From Halomonas sp. SpR8 (GTDB lineage Bacteria; Pseudomonadota; Gammaproteobacteria; Pseudomonadales; Halomonadaceae), in NCBI RefSeq assembly GCF_031010195.1, contig NZ_JAUAMC010000003.1:186001-250000 (forward strand): DNA of 64,000 bases. Reading direction: 5' to 3'. This document shows positions 54,191 to 63,563 of the stretch, piece after piece (within the stretch, counting starts at the first letter, position 1; each line of letters begins with the position of its first letter). The notes under the pieces were generated by a model. That model saw only the letters and a program-made list of their open reading frames with translations, searched no databases and had not been told where the DNA came from. The translations under genes were made by a program, and so were the position numbers.

Positions 54191-54551
54191 TGTATTGTCC
54201 CTGCGGCGTTTTTCGCTCTAATACTTCGAGACTAGCAGTTCATTTAGATTAAGCCTACTTTGAACACCTAGTTTTTAGTCGATAGTGGACACTTCGTGAT
54301 CTAGGTCAGTCATTATGCTACTGCTTATGGCACCTTGGTTAACGTGACACAGCACTAAACTAGACTGCGTGCCATTAGCTTTCACGTTTAGCTCCCCTGC
54401 TGCGTTCCAGCCGCCACTGTTGCGGCAGGTTTGCCAGCCGCCCGTGCTGGAAACGTGTTTGGCGAGCAGTACCGGCAGTTAGTGGCGTTGGGCAGTGGCT
54501 GGGTGGTGCTGGTGAAAGGCTGCCTATGCCAATCAAAACTACCCGCCCCGC
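54191..54551. other. Non-coding spacer between the split gene and the DUF2235 gene
   Basis: 361 bases. The half next to 54191 is AT-rich and should hold the minus-strand promoter of the split gene and thus perhaps of the OLD/helicase pair. The part from about 54400 to 54550 is GC-rich and coding-like but has no ORF with a start, ribosome binding site or recognisable product on either strand; it could be the decayed end of a gene. Confidence 0.5.
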
Positions 54552-55601
54552 CTACTCCTCAGGTGGGGAAAGGGGGACATCAGTCAAGGTACGTGGCCGG
54601 TACTCACAAGCTGTATCGGCCCAGCGCTTCCAAACACTCTCATCGACTGAAATATTCACTGCTCGCTGCCCTGGCATTCCTTGCGCATATTGTCGGTAAA
54701 AACGGCCGTCAGTGGTGTTTCCAAGGCGTTTGTATCTGGCGTAGAACCCCTTCAGGAAATCAGAAAACGAGTCTTTTGGTGCTGTCTTCCAGGCATCCTC
54801 AACAACATCAAAGGGTGCCACTTTTAGGCCTGCTTTTTGCGCCTTGGCTAACATCCAGCTCAGCGATATATCGGCCAGTGTGTCGTCAGCGCCATAGCCG
54901 CCGCCTACATTGGCGTGGGCGCCGATAAACCAGCACTGCTCTACATCGCGATTGCCCGTTTTCTGCTTGCCATCCTTGCTTGTCCAGAGCGATACGTTAT
55001 AGGTCGCTCTGTATTCGTCCAGCGCGACCGCTTGATAGGCATGATCGACAATGCTGGAAAGCTCGGTATCGTGCCAATCGTATTTGCTTTTGAACAGGTT
55101 GATTCCGGGCACGCCCAGCGCGCCAACGGTATCCCACACACCAATGAAATGAATCCTGGGCTGGCGGCTGAAGTTCTCCTTGAACCCTTTGCAAACGTCA
55201 GAATCGGGGTGCAAATCGCGGTTTCGATAAATACTTTCGGCCTTATCGAGCAACCCTGGCGTGACGACATGCACTAGCCCGCATTTACGAATCAGCCCCA
55301 CCAGGCTTCTGGCGGTGTAGGCACCACGGCTAAACCCGAATATCCAGATTTCATCACCTTCACTGTAACGCCTTGCCAGCCAGTCATAGCCTTCCAGTAG
55401 GTTTGTGCTCAACCCATGACCGAAGGCTCCGCCGGTAAAGCGCTGAAATTTGGATGTCCCTACGCCGGGATCGTAATAGAACCGCTGCCGGATACCGTCA
55501 TCGTCATCATGGATCAGCCGGGTAATACGATAAACATTGGTTTGGTCTTCAGGGTCGTTCCACGTCCCATCGAATAGCAGAATCAATTTTTGTTTTGTCA
55601 T
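54552..55601 (-). CDS. DUF2235 family alpha/beta hydrolase (Tle1-like)
   Basis: 349 residues from the ATG at 55601, preceded by a GGGG site; an alternative start seven codons upstream is weaker. The N-terminal KLILLFDGTWNDPEDQTNVYR and the nucleophile elbow IFGFSRGAYTARSLVGLI (Ser near residue 101) are diagnostic; FIGAHANVGGGYGADDTLADISLSWML follows with the late acidic residue. Tle1-type members are phospholipase effectors of type VI secretion. No vgrG, immunity gene or signal peptide is adjacent, so here it may act inside the cell or have other substrates. Confidence 0.9.
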   Translation of the reverse strand: MTKQKLILLFDGTWNDPEDQTNVYRITRLIHDDDDGIRQRFYYDPGVGTSKFQRFTGGAFGHGLSTNLLEGYDWLARRYSEGDEIWIFGFSRGAYTARSLVGLIRKCGLVHVVTPGLLDKAESIYRNRDLHPDSDVCKGFKENFSRQPRIHFIGVWDTVGALGVPGINLFKSKYDWHDTELSSIVDHAYQAVALDEYRATYNVSLWTSKDGKQKTGNRDVEQCWFIGAHANVGGGYGADDTLADISLSWMLAKAQKAGLKVAPFDVVEDAWKTAPKDSFSDFLKGFYARYKRLGNTTDGRFYRQYAQGMPGQRAVNISVDESVWKRWADTACEYRPRTLTDVPLSPPEE

Positions 55602-55734
55602 CGTGCCCCCACGATAATACACGCTTTTGAACAGTGCTCATGACCACTATATTAGAGGCAGATGATGCACGATGCTCTCTTGGGCAACGCGTACCTTCGA
55701 CCTCCACATTATTTAATGAAGGTTAGTCGTAAAT

Positions 55735-56580
55735 TCATCCCGTCACCTGTTGATAGTCAATTCGAAGCAGCGCCCCCGATGCGGGCGCTCTTGCTATCTC
55801 GCTTTTGGATAAACCAAGCCGTGCCGATGTAACGAAGAGATATTGCCCCGTATCATCAAAGGCACAGCTCGTAGGGCGTGGAACAGGAAGCGAAATCATG
55901 CAATCTATCTGCCCCTCTGGTGATATCCGCGCGATAGCAGCACCATCGAAGAGCACACTGAGTAAGAAGCCCTCTCGATCAACAGTCAGCCCATCAGGTT
56001 TGCCTTTATCTGGGCTGATGCTGATCAGAGAACGTCGATTTCTGACCTCACCCGACAAGAGGTCGTGATCATAGGCGTAAATGACGCCCTGCAGGGAGTC
56101 TGTCACATAGAGTGTTTTACTATCACGGCTCCAGTCAATTCCATTAATGAGCGTGAAACCAGAATCGATGGTGTGCCACGCACCCTCTGGATCGAGTCGG
56201 TAGAGATAGCCGGAGCCTTCCTTCAGCCCTTCGTTCATCAAGCCCACCCACAGGCGGCCGGATGGGTCGAGGCTAGCATCATTGAACCGATATCCTTCTT
56301 GGCCATGCGGCGCGGTCGCTATTAGCTGCCTTTCACCTGACCTACTGACCATTTCAACATCACAACCGGCTCCTATGAACCACTGGCCAGCCGGTGTCTC
56401 AGTGACAAAGCCCAACGGACTGGGCATCGCATGTACGACATTATGGCTCGTCACTGGGTCGAATACATTGAGCGAGGCTCCCAGAGTATCTACCCATAAA
56501 AGCCTAGCGGTGGATGTGCTCCAAACCGGCGACTCTCCCAACACCGCTTGGCTTGAAAATGCCACGATCACCTCGTTCAT
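55735..56580 (-). CDS. SMP-30/gluconolactonase family protein
   Basis: 281 residues, a six-bladed beta-propeller. The metal-binding Glu is in LGESPVWS (residue about 17), with RFNDASLDPSGRLWVGLMN, INGIDWSRDSKTLYVTDS (Asn and Asp ligands) and KPDGLTVDREGFLLS. It hydrolyses aldonolactones. Its start is in the ATGA overlap with the upstream SDR gene, which would make the lactone from a sugar, so the two probably act in series. The specific sugar cannot be read. Confidence 0.92.
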   Translation of the reverse strand: MNEVIVAFSSQAVLGESPVWSTSTARLLWVDTLGASLNVFDPVTSHNVVHAMPSPLGFVTETPAGQWFIGAGCDVEMVSRSGERQLIATAPHGQEGYRFNDASLDPSGRLWVGLMNEGLKEGSGYLYRLDPEGAWHTIDSGFTLINGIDWSRDSKTLYVTDSLQGVIYAYDHDLLSGEVRNRRSLISISPDKGKPDGLTVDREGFLLSVLFDGAAIARISPEGQIDCMISLPVPRPTSCAFDDTGQYLFVTSARLGLSKSEIARAPASGALLRIDYQQVTG

Positions 56581-57443
56581 GATCGAGGTTCCACGTTAGA
56601 AACAGCGATTAGCGGCCAGTTTGCCGCTATCTCATCCGCTGTTGAGATATGCACTGCACGCAGGTCACGTGGATAGTCGACGCCCTTCGCTTCCATCGCC
56701 TTGGTAGCATGAAACTGCCCATTCGCGGCACGGAGTATCCAGCCACCTTCTTTGCATTGCGAAGATGCAAGATACGCAATGCCTGGCGCGACATCGATGG
56801 GACGCAGTTCATCGGGTTCACCCTCTATTCCCCACATGCGCGTCTTGGCAACGGGCGAAACCGCATTGACAATAATGCCGTCCTTCTCACCTTCAGAAGC
56901 AAGCACATTCATAAGCCCCACCACCGCCATCTTGGCGGCCGCGTAAGAGGCGAGCCCGCTCTGAACATATTGGGGGTAGAGCGCCCGGCAGGAAGTGGTC
57001 ATGACGATGCGGCCATAGCCCGCTGCTTTCATTACAGGCCAAGCTGCCTGTGCGAGCCAGAGAGGAGCCTTGGCGGCGATGGACATCATTTGGTCAAAGG
57101 CGCTTTCCTCTACTGCTTCAATGCCTTCGTAGGCTACCCACCCTGCATTATGAATCAGCGCATCCAATCGGCCATTGATTGTTAGAGCACTGCGCACCAG
57201 TGCATGGCAGCCTGCACGCGTTCCAATATCCGCCGATACTGCTCTTGCATCGAGACCTTCCAACCGAAGTTTTTCTGCTGCAAGCTCCGCAATCTGTGGA
57301 TCCTCTCCATTACCATCCGAATCGGCACCGTTATCCTGGATCAGAACTGTCGCACCAAGTCGTGCAACGTATTGGGCATACGCAAAACCAAGCCCGCGAC
57401 CTGCTCCGGTAATAAGAACTACCTGCCCTTCAAAGCTCACCAT
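56577..57443 (-). CDS. Short-chain dehydrogenase/reductase (SDR)
   Basis: 288 residues from the ATG at 57443 (GGAG upstream); the open frame extends another 43 codons into the AT-rich promoter region and is not expected to be used. Rossmann motif VLITGAGRGLGFAYAQYVA, NAG in LIHNAGWVAYEG, catalytic Ser before and YAAAK (Tyr-x3-Lys) near residue 166. It resembles the SDRs of the MFE/17-beta-HSD type that keep a long insertion after the first helix. With the lactonase gene overlapping, oxidation of an aldose to a lactone is the likely role. Confidence 0.9.
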   Translation of the reverse strand: MVSFEGQVVLITGAGRGLGFAYAQYVARLGATVLIQDNGADSDGNGEDPQIAELAAEKLRLEGLDARAVSADIGTRAGCHALVRSALTINGRLDALIHNAGWVAYEGIEAVEESAFDQMMSIAAKAPLWLAQAAWPVMKAAGYGRIVMTTSCRALYPQYVQSGLASYAAAKMAVVGLMNVLASEGEKDGIIVNAVSPVAKTRMWGIEGEPDELRPIDVAPGIAYLASSQCKEGGWILRAANGQFHATKAMEAKGVDYPRDLRAVHISTADEIAANWPLIAVSNVEPRS

Positions 57444-57517
57444 TTCACGCTCCGTCTTTTCTGTGAACACGAGTAGGAAGTATGAAATGGGCAAAGTAAT
57501 ATATAAAATACTAATAA

Positions 57518-57532
57518 TATCAATGCTTGATA
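57518..57532. promoter_or_regulatory. Candidate LysR operator in the SDR/LysR divergent promoter
   Basis: Perfect palindrome TATCAATGCTTGATA, with 6-base arms and a 3-base centre, in the AT-rich intergenic region between the divergent genes. It contains ATCAA-N3-TTGAT, close to the LTTR consensus with T-N11-A. It lies 75 bases from the SDR start and 55 from the regulator start. Confidence 0.6.
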
Positions 57533-57586
57533 CATTTTTAATATCATTAGAGTATTGAATTGCTAATGACATATCGGAGTTGCCGC

Positions 57587-58477
57587 ATGACGCCAGACAT
57601 CAAAGCCCGTATCACCTTGCGCGCAATGGAACAATTCGTGGCTGTGGCGGAAGAGTTGCACTTCCACCGTGCTGCGGCGCGTTTGAATATGTCGCAGCCC
57701 CCTCTTACTAGTGCGATCAGAAAGCTGGAGGGTGATATCAATGTAACCCTGATTGAACGTGGCAACCGCGTTCTTGGCTTAACCCCTGCGGGAAAGAGAT
57801 TTCTTAATGAAGCATACGGAACCCTTCGGCGTGCGGAAGAAGCCATCACCGCGACGCAAGATGTCGCAGCAGGAAAAACAGGTTTAGTTCGCCTGGGCTA
57901 TGTGGGAAGTTCGCTTTATGGACGGTTACCGGATGTCATTCGTGAATTTCGGACAAGCCATCCACATGTCCGTCTTGAGCTACGTGAAGCGACAACCGCC
58001 GCCCAGGTTGAGGCATTGCGAGGCGGAACGCTGGACGTGGGTGTGTTGATCCCACCGCTTGTAAATGCTGAAGATATCGAGCAGACAAGTTTCGATAGTG
58101 ATCGATTATGCATGGCTATTTCGAAAGATAATGCCCTTAGTAAGCGGTCAGACTTAGCGCTTGGCGACTTCTCTGACGAACCGTTCATTCTCTGGCCGAT
58201 GGTGGAAGGCCGTGGTTTTCATCTTCAGGTTATTCGTCTTTGCGCGAATGCGGGCTTTGTACCCAGAGTGATGCAAGAGGCGCACGGAATGCATGCTGTA
58301 CTGTCTCTTGTAGCAGTCGGAGGCGGTGTCTCCATTGTTCCCGAAAGCATGAGTGGCTTTCAGGCAGACCGGATCAGTTATCGTCCGTTAACGGGTTCCG
58401 AGCCTCAATTCGATCTCGTGTTAGGTCACCGCCATTTGTCTCCCTCAGCGGAGGCTTTCATCCGTACGGCTGGATGA
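57587..58477 (+). CDS. LysR-family regulator of the SDR-lactonase operon
   Basis: 296 residues from the ATG at 57587, which has CGGAG eight bases upstream; the earlier ATG 57566 has none. HTH: LRAMEQFVAVAEELHFHRAAARLNMSQPPLTSAIRKLEGDI (residues about 9-50). Effector domain follows. Style is that of BenM/CatR-like regulators (SQPPLT). It is divergent from the SDR gene with the palindrome between them. Confidence 0.9.
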   Translation: MTPDIKARITLRAMEQFVAVAEELHFHRAAARLNMSQPPLTSAIRKLEGDINVTLIERGNRVLGLTPAGKRFLNEAYGTLRRAEEAITATQDVAAGKTGLVRLGYVGSSLYGRLPDVIREFRTSHPHVRLELREATTAAQVEALRGGTLDVGVLIPPLVNAEDIEQTSFDSDRLCMAISKDNALSKRSDLALGDFSDEPFILWPMVEGRGFHLQVIRLCANAGFVPRVMQEAHGMHAVLSLVAVGGGVSIVPESMSGFQADRISYRPLTGSEPQFDLVLGHRHLSPSAEAFIRTAG

Positions 58478-58497
58478 CAGCACTCAAACGATAAGCC

Positions 58498-58674
58498 GTG
58501 GATCGTATTGTGACCATCATTCAAGCGAATCCGAACAAAGAGCGCATTGATAAGGTCATTACGCGCTGGATCAAACGTCACCTACAACAGCTCGGAGCTG
58601 AGGTGAGTCTGGAGCAGCTAAATGAGATGCCCTTCAAAGAAATAGATAAGTTACGAGCAGAGACTCAGCATTAA
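58498..58674 (+). CDS. Small hypothetical protein, 58 residues
   Basis: GTG at 58498 opens a frame VDRIVTIIQANPNKERIDKV... to TAA at 58672-58674; an alternative GTG is at 58510. The composition is well coding-like (charged, amphipathic helices) although the ribosome binding site is weak. The tail KEIDKLRAETQH resembles the ORF at 63408. It sits 20 bases after the LysR gene and could be co-transcribed, or be the remnant of a longer gene. No family recognised. Confidence 0.5.
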   Translation: MDRIVTIIQANPNKERIDKVITRWIKRHLQQLGAEVSLEQLNEMPFKEIDKLRAETQH

Positions 58675-58686
58675 AGCCTAACTAAA

Positions 58687-59646
58687 CTAGTGCGACCGCC
58701 GCCACTCGGCTAGCGCCTGAATATCCTCCGGTGTGGTCCGGCAGCATCCACCAATACCTGATGCGCCTGCCTTCAGCCAGTGCTCAACTCCTTGTGCCAG
58801 CCCGGAAAGATCGGCAGCGGTATGATCGCATTGGGCCGGGTGCCAGGTTTTGGTTACCGCGTCGTACACCTCACCTGAGTTGGGGTAGACCAACACCGGC
58901 AGGTCGCACTCACGTCGGATTTCCTGAATCAATGATTCGATGTGTGCAAACGCCGTGCAATTCACACCGATTGCCGCTACGCCTGGGCAGTTGGCCAGGG
59001 CGGCGGCACATTCTGCGATAGGCGTACCGTCGCTGATGTATTGGCCATCCTTCGCCGAGAAGGTTATCCAGGCCTGGGCGCCTGGGTTTTCAGCCAACAA
59101 ATCGGTGATCGCCAGCGCTTCCTCCAATGAGGGCAAGGTCTCAGCAGCCAGTAGATCCGCCCCCGCCGCCAGCAGCAGCTCAAACCGCTCGCGGTGAAAC
59201 TCAACCAGTCCAGCGCGATCCAGGTCATAGCCGCCGCGGTATTCACTGCCGTCTGCTAGGTAGGCGCCATACGGGCCAACGGATGCGGCTACCAGTGGTT
59301 TGGGACGGTCGGTTTGCCCTGGCTGCCACACCGCATCGCGGGCCTGCTGCGCCAGCGTGACCGACAGCTGAATCAACGCCCGCGCCTCTTCTGCCGTTAG
59401 CCCTGTCTGCATAAAGCCGGGCACCGTGGCTTGATAGCTGGCGGTAATCGCACAGTCGGCCCCGGCGCCAAAGTAGGCCTGATGAACCTGACGAATCTTC
59501 TCCGGCGCCTGGGCCAGCAAGCGCGCCGACCACAAATTGTCATTGAGGTCGCAGCCCAGCGCTTCAAGCTCGGTGGCCAAAGCACCGTCGATGACCATAA
59601 AGGGCACGTCGGCTAAGAGGGCCTTGATCGGATTTAACTCATTCAT
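58687..59646 (-). CDS. mmuM: Homocysteine S-methyltransferase
   Basis: 319 residues. Zinc ligands: Cys in [10 protein letters not shown] near residue 228 and the pair in [13 protein letters not shown] near 295. [25 protein letters not shown] is the typical start. It methylates homocysteine with S-methylmethionine to give two methionines. It overlaps the upstream permease gene by 4 bases (ATGA), reproducing the mmuP-mmuM operon of E. coli. Cytoplasmic. Confidence 0.95.
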   Translation of the reverse strand: MNELNPIKALLADVPFMVIDGALATELEALGCDLNDNLWSARLLAQAPEKIRQVHQAYFGAGADCAITASYQATVPGFMQTGLTAEEARALIQLSVTLAQQARDAVWQPGQTDRPKPLVAASVGPYGAYLADGSEYRGGYDLDRAGLVEFHRERFELLLAAGADLLAAETLPSLEEALAITDLLAENPGAQAWITFSAKDGQYISDGTPIAECAAALANCPGVAAIGVNCTAFAHIESLIQEIRRECDLPVLVYPNSGEVYDAVTKTWHPAQCDHTAADLSGLAQGVEHWLKAGASGIGGCCRTTPEDIQALAEWRRSH

Positions 59647-61097
59647 ACGGTCTTTTCCTCAACAGCGTTGGGCGAATATTCAGAACGTTGGGAGGCCGAA
59701 CGGTGGCGCACAAAGTGCACCAGGTAGCACAGGCCAATAAAAGGCACACCGAAATAGAGCGCTACACGTTGTTGCGGGTCAAAGGCGATGCCGATACACG
59801 CCGCCAAACAGGCTGCAAACGCAATAATCGGCACCCAGGGATAGAACGGCGTGCGATAGACCAGATCCTTCAATTGCCCTCCTTCACGCAGGTAGTGGCG
59901 GCGGAAGTTGAACTGGCTGAGTGCAATTGCCATCCAGACCACGACCACGGCTAAACCGGAAATCGAGACCAATACCAGATAGACGGTTTCAGGGGCATAC
60001 ACGCTGGAGAACAGAGCGCCCAAGCCGCCGACCATGCTGAGTAGCAGGGCGTTCATCGGGATACCCCGCTTATTGAGACGGCCAAGCGACTTGGGCAACG
60101 TGCCCTGGTCAGCGAGCGTCCACAGCATGCGCGACGAAGCGTAAAGCCCGGAATTGGCCGCCGACAGCAGCGCGGTAATGATGACAAAATTCATGATATC
60201 GGCAGCGCCCGGCACCCCAAGGCGCTGGAATACGGCCACAAAGGGGCTTTGACTAAGACTGGCCTGATCTTGAGGTAACAGCGCCGCAATCACGACGATG
60301 GTGCCGACAAAAAACAGGATCAACCGCCATAGTGTCGCGCGGATTGCCTTGGGCACATTGCGGGCTGGATCCACCGTTTCTCCGGCGGCGATCCCGATCA
60401 GTTCGGTGCCAGAAAACGCAAACATCACTGCCAGTAAGGCGGTACCAATGGCTAGCAGGTTGGGCGGCATGGCGCCCTCTCCCCATAGAGCCGATAGCCC
60501 CGGCGAGGCGACCTCGGTGCCCGCGGCATCATGCAGCGGTACCCAGCCAATAATCGCCACGGCGCCCACCAGCACAAACACCACCACTGCGATCACTTTG
60601 ATCAGTGAGAGCCAGAATTCAGACTCGGCAAAGAAGCGCGAGGTAAACGCATTAACGCCAAAGACAATCGCCGCAAACAAGCCGCTCCAGTACCAGCCGG
60701 GGATGTCGGGAAACCAGCGCCCCATAAAGACCGCCGCCGCAGTAAATTCCGAACCTAGCGCCACCGTCCAGGTAAGCCAGTACATCCAGGCCACCATATA
60801 ACCGGTGCCGGGGCCGATATAGCGGCTGGCATGGGCGCTGAAGGCACCTGAATTCGGCATATGCACCGCCAGCTCACCCAGGCACATCATCACCAGCCAG
60901 GCAACAATGCCACCTACCAGATAGGCCAACACCGCGCCAATAGGCCCGGCTTGCTGCACGGTATAACCGGAACTCAAAAACAGCCCGGTGCCAATCACGC
61001 CCCCTAAAGAGAGCATCACCAAATGGCGCGTCTGCATACTGCGCTTGAAGTGCGCACGCTCTTGAGAAGGATCTTGATCGCTTGCTGGCTCACTCAT
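59643..61097 (-). CDS. mmuP: APC-family amino acid permease, probably S-methylmethionine permease
   Basis: 484 residues, about 12 membrane helices. [36 protein letters not shown] is the AAT-subfamily start and [30 protein letters not shown] is the conserved TM6-8 region. Coupling to mmuM indicates S-methylmethionine as substrate; otherwise it would be called a generic amino acid permease. The start has an AGGGAT site. Neither a SAM riboswitch nor a MetJ-like box was seen upstream. Confidence 0.9.
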   Translation of the reverse strand: MSEPASDQDPSQERAHFKRSMQTRHLVMLSLGGVIGTGLFLSSGYTVQQAGPIGAVLAYLVGGIVAWLVMMCLGELAVHMPNSGAFSAHASRYIGPGTGYMVAWMYWLTWTVALGSEFTAAAVFMGRWFPDIPGWYWSGLFAAIVFGVNAFTSRFFAESEFWLSLIKVIAVVVFVLVGAVAIIGWVPLHDAAGTEVASPGLSALWGEGAMPPNLLAIGTALLAVMFAFSGTELIGIAAGETVDPARNVPKAIRATLWRLILFFVGTIVVIAALLPQDQASLSQSPFVAVFQRLGVPGAADIMNFVIITALLSAANSGLYASSRMLWTLADQGTLPKSLGRLNKRGIPMNALLLSMVGGLGALFSSVYAPETVYLVLVSISGLAVVVVWMAIALSQFNFRRHYLREGGQLKDLVYRTPFYPWVPIIAFAACLAACIGIAFDPQQRVALYFGVPFIGLCYLVHFVRHRSASQRSEYSPNAVEEKTV

Positions 61098-61460
61098 GGG
61101 GACATCCCTATCTGCGGCCTAACAAGGGAGAAGACACCCAGCGGCCCGGCTCAGAAAGGGCGCCATTTTAGTGCATACTTAACTTAACAAAAAGCATAAA
61201 AGAGAAATTTGATATTCTTATTTTGAATATGCGATCTAGCATGGGTGATAAGGGTTGGAAGTATCAAATGCAGGTCACGGCTGACGCCTACCCGCCAGCA
61301 ATTACTTGTCCGTGCACAGCTATTTATTATTTGAGATGCTGTTTATTGCGATGCGGAGCGCCTCGAAGATAAACACTGATTCACGCTTCCCCAACCATGC
61401 AATCATAAGGCGTTTGCGAATATCGTTGATGCAGGATCGCTGTAATCGACGGTTCGAGCC
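61098..61460. other. Non-coding spacer upstream of mmuP
   Basis: 363 bases. The mmuP side (61160-61260) is AT-rich and suits a promoter. Nothing else recognisable: no riboswitch, terminator or RNA gene. The serine hydrolase gene ends at 61461 on the same strand as mmuP, so its transcript may enter this region. Confidence 0.5.
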
Positions 61461-62654
61461 CTAATCATTCTTTTCATAGACCGCATCGCGTATTTCCATA
61501 GGAAAAGCGCCGGACATCCCCTCAAATGCGGTGTTGGTTAACGCAACAACAGTGAGCTTTTTAACAGGGTCAACAAACCAGCTATGGCCGTAGGCGCCAC
61601 CCCACTGGATAGTGCCTTTTGACTGCGGTGTACCCGCGGCGTCAGGGTCATCCAACACCGCCCAGCCATAACCAAATCCCCAGCCTGGTCCCTGCATTTC
61701 CGACTCACCGCCGACCTGATCCTGCATCATTGCTGATACCGTATCAGGCGCAAGGATTGGCTCTCCCCCACGGCGAATAACTTCTAAAAAGCGTAAGACA
61801 TCAGCCGCAGTTCCCACCATGCCCGCTCCGCCCGAGGGGTACGAATCAGCATTCGTTGCCCGACTGGGTGCAAAGTGAGCAACGCTATTCCAAATAGGCA
61901 CTGCCATATTGTCCGTCATCCGAACCGGCTCGGACTCTCCATCTGCGTAGGGCGTCGCCAACCGAGAGGTGTCGGAGGGCACGAAGGCGGTGTCTGCCAA
62001 CTGGAGGGGGTCGAGAACAGCTTCCTGCACAGCCTGAGGAAGTGTCTTGCCCGAAGCCTCGGCAATAACCGCCCCCAGCACATCAAGCCCTAGCGAATAG
62101 CGCCACCCTCCGCCCGGAGCAAAGACAAGAGGCGCTTGTGCGAGCCTGCGCAGATTTTCATCCAGGCTAAGCCCCGGCTGGTCAAGACCATCCGAAATAT
62201 TTAGGCGATGGTAATCACTGTCTAACGGCTCTACAAAGCGGTAGCTAAGGCCCGATGTATGGGTCAAAAGCTGGCGAAGAGTAATAACCGGTCGGCTGCC
62301 ATCGTCGAGCTGGGGACGAAATGCGGGCAACCACTTTGTTACAGGGTCATCTAGCGTTAGCTTGTCCTCTTCAACGAGCCGCATCAGCGTCGCCGAGACG
62401 ATGGGTTTGGTGATAGATGCTAAGCGGAACACGGCATCTTCATACATGGGAGTTCTCGCTTCACGATCAAACTGACCCGCTGCGCGACGATAGACGATCT
62501 CGCCATTTTGAGCCACTAACACGACTGTCCCGACGATTCTATTTTCCGCAATGGCTCGATTGATAACGCCATCCAACTGTCTTGTAAGGGCATCGTTGGC
62601 CGAAGCCGAGGTAGCCAACATGATGCCTGCAAGACCGATCAAATATCTATTCAT
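61461..62654 (-). CDS. Serine hydrolase of the beta-lactamase/class C esterase family
   Basis: 397 residues from ATG 62654, which starts a signal peptide (MNRYLIGLAGIMLATSASA, cleaved near residue 19); the open frame's earlier start would spoil it. Active-site SxxK is in FRLASITKPIVSATLM near residue 82; the Tyr motif is probably in HTSGLSYRFV; a late GAYGHSWFVDP replaces KTG. Family EstB/LACTB-like proteins act as esterases or D-aminopeptidases more often than as beta-lactamases. Divergent TetR gene probably controls it. Confidence 0.9.
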   Translation of the reverse strand: MNRYLIGLAGIMLATSASANDALTRQLDGVINRAIAENRIVGTVVLVAQNGEIVYRRAAGQFDREARTPMYEDAVFRLASITKPIVSATLMRLVEEDKLTLDDPVTKWLPAFRPQLDDGSRPVITLRQLLTHTSGLSYRFVEPLDSDYHRLNISDGLDQPGLSLDENLRRLAQAPLVFAPGGGWRYSLGLDVLGAVIAEASGKTLPQAVQEAVLDPLQLADTAFVPSDTSRLATPYADGESEPVRMTDNMAVPIWNSVAHFAPSRATNADSYPSGGAGMVGTAADVLRFLEVIRRGGEPILAPDTVSAMMQDQVGGESEMQGPGWGFGYGWAVLDDPDAAGTPQSKGTIQWGGAYGHSWFVDPVKKLTVVALTNTAFEGMSGAFPMEIRDAVYEKND

Positions 62655-62711
62655 GGTAGGAATACCTATAATAAGGAGCGACCACTCCATAATTAACGGA
62701 AAATCAATTTA

Positions 62712-62734
62712 TTTCAAGAGTGATCATTGTGAAA
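62712..62734. promoter_or_regulatory. Candidate TetR operator overlapping the regulator start
   Basis: Imperfect inverted repeat with TTTCA at 62712 and TGAAA ending at 62734, centred on or near TGATCA (62721-62726). It sits between the divergent serine hydrolase and TetR genes and overlaps the GTG start of the latter. The arms match only in part. Confidence 0.35.
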
Positions 62735-63367
62735 AATACTACTGTTAACTCGCCACGATCGCGTGGCCGTCCACGCGCTTTCGATCGCAGTGCGGCTTTA
62801 GCCATTGCGGGAGAAACATTTTGGCAATTAGGTTATGAAGGCGCTTCAATCGCCGAACTGACAGCCGCTATGGGCATCACGCCACAGAGCCTATACGCCG
62901 CCTTCACTTCAAAGGCAGACCTCTATCGGGAAGCGCTGGACTGGTATCAGTCCGAGGTAGGTGCTTTCGCCGCTGCCGCCCTAGAGAAAGAAGATGTGGT
63001 GGCTGCCTTCAAGCAATTGCTGATGGAAGCCGCCAAGCAGTTCTGCCGCCCGGATAGACCTCGTGGCTGCATGATCTCGATGGCTGTTTTAACCTGTGCC
63101 CGCGATAATGATGCTATTGCCGATATGGTGGCGCGAGAGCGCGAAGCAACGATGAAGGCATTGCACGATAGGATTGAGCAAGGCATTTCACAGGGGCAGT
63201 TAAGCACCGATACCAATGCGATGGCACTCGCCCGCTTTATCGGCGCCATCATCCAAGGCATGTCTGTGCAAGCACGCGATGGCGCCTCAGCAAAGGATCT
63301 TGAGGCTGTGGCTCAATTGGCTATTGAGCAGATAACTCGTTTTCGTGCGCAGTCCGCCACTGATTAA
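62729..63367 (+). CDS. TetR/AcrR-family transcriptional regulator
   Basis: 212 residues. GTG 62729 is chosen, with AAGAG eight bases upstream; a GTG three codons earlier is possible. The HTH covers residues about 10-58 (GRPRAFDRSAALAIAGETFWQLGYEGASIAELTAAMGITPQSLYAAFTSKADLYREALDWY seen in pieces), typical of the family with a C-terminal ligand and dimerisation domain. Divergent from the serine hydrolase gene by 74 bases; it likely represses that gene and itself. Confidence 0.92.
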   Translation: MKNTTVNSPRSRGRPRAFDRSAALAIAGETFWQLGYEGASIAELTAAMGITPQSLYAAFTSKADLYREALDWYQSEVGAFAAAALEKEDVVAAFKQLLMEAAKQFCRPDRPRGCMISMAVLTCARDNDAIADMVAREREATMKALHDRIEQGISQGQLSTDTNAMALARFIGAIIQGMSVQARDGASAKDLEAVAQLAIEQITRFRAQSATD

Positions 63368-63407
63368 ACTGCCGCAAGCAGGTTTTACGGCAGTTCAACC
63401 TCATCGA

Positions 63408-63563
63408 ATGGACGATCAAATGATCGCGGATATTGAAGAGCAGCCCGTCGAAGAAGTGGGAAAGTTACGGGCTGAGATCCAGCGCTATGCTCGCTTTACC
63501 CCACTTTTGCTAATAGAAAGCCCTAACAGAATGCCGTCTGCTGAAAGCTCTCTCGCGCAGTAA
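63408..63563 (+). CDS. Doubtful small ORF, 51 residues
   Basis: ATG 63408 opens MDDQMIADIEEQPVEEVG and continues KLRAEIQRYARFTPLLL before a tail that overlaps the 3' end of the convergent glutathione transferase by 41 bases. The PVEEVGKLRAEIQ part resembles the tail of the ORF at 58498. The ribosome binding site is weak. It may be a gene fragment rather than a functional gene. Confidence 0.3.
   Translation: MDDQMIADIEEQPVEEVGKLRAEIQRYARFTPLLLIESPNRMPSAESSLAQ

Noticed and set aside
54431..54928. Plus-strand ORF opposite the end of the DUF2235 gene
   Set aside because: Most of it is antisense to the DUF2235 gene, it lacks a ribosome binding site and the peptide resembles no family.
57443..57572. 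Longer N-terminus of the SDR protein
   Set aside because: It would translate the AT-rich promoter region with the operator palindrome; the internal ATG has GGAG and begins the Rossmann fold at the usual distance.
61425..61460. tRNA-like T-arm sequence GGTTCGAGCCC near the end of the mmuP upstream spacer
   Set aside because: The would-be T stem (CGACG and CCCTA) does not pair and no acceptor, D or anticodon arms can be folded around it.
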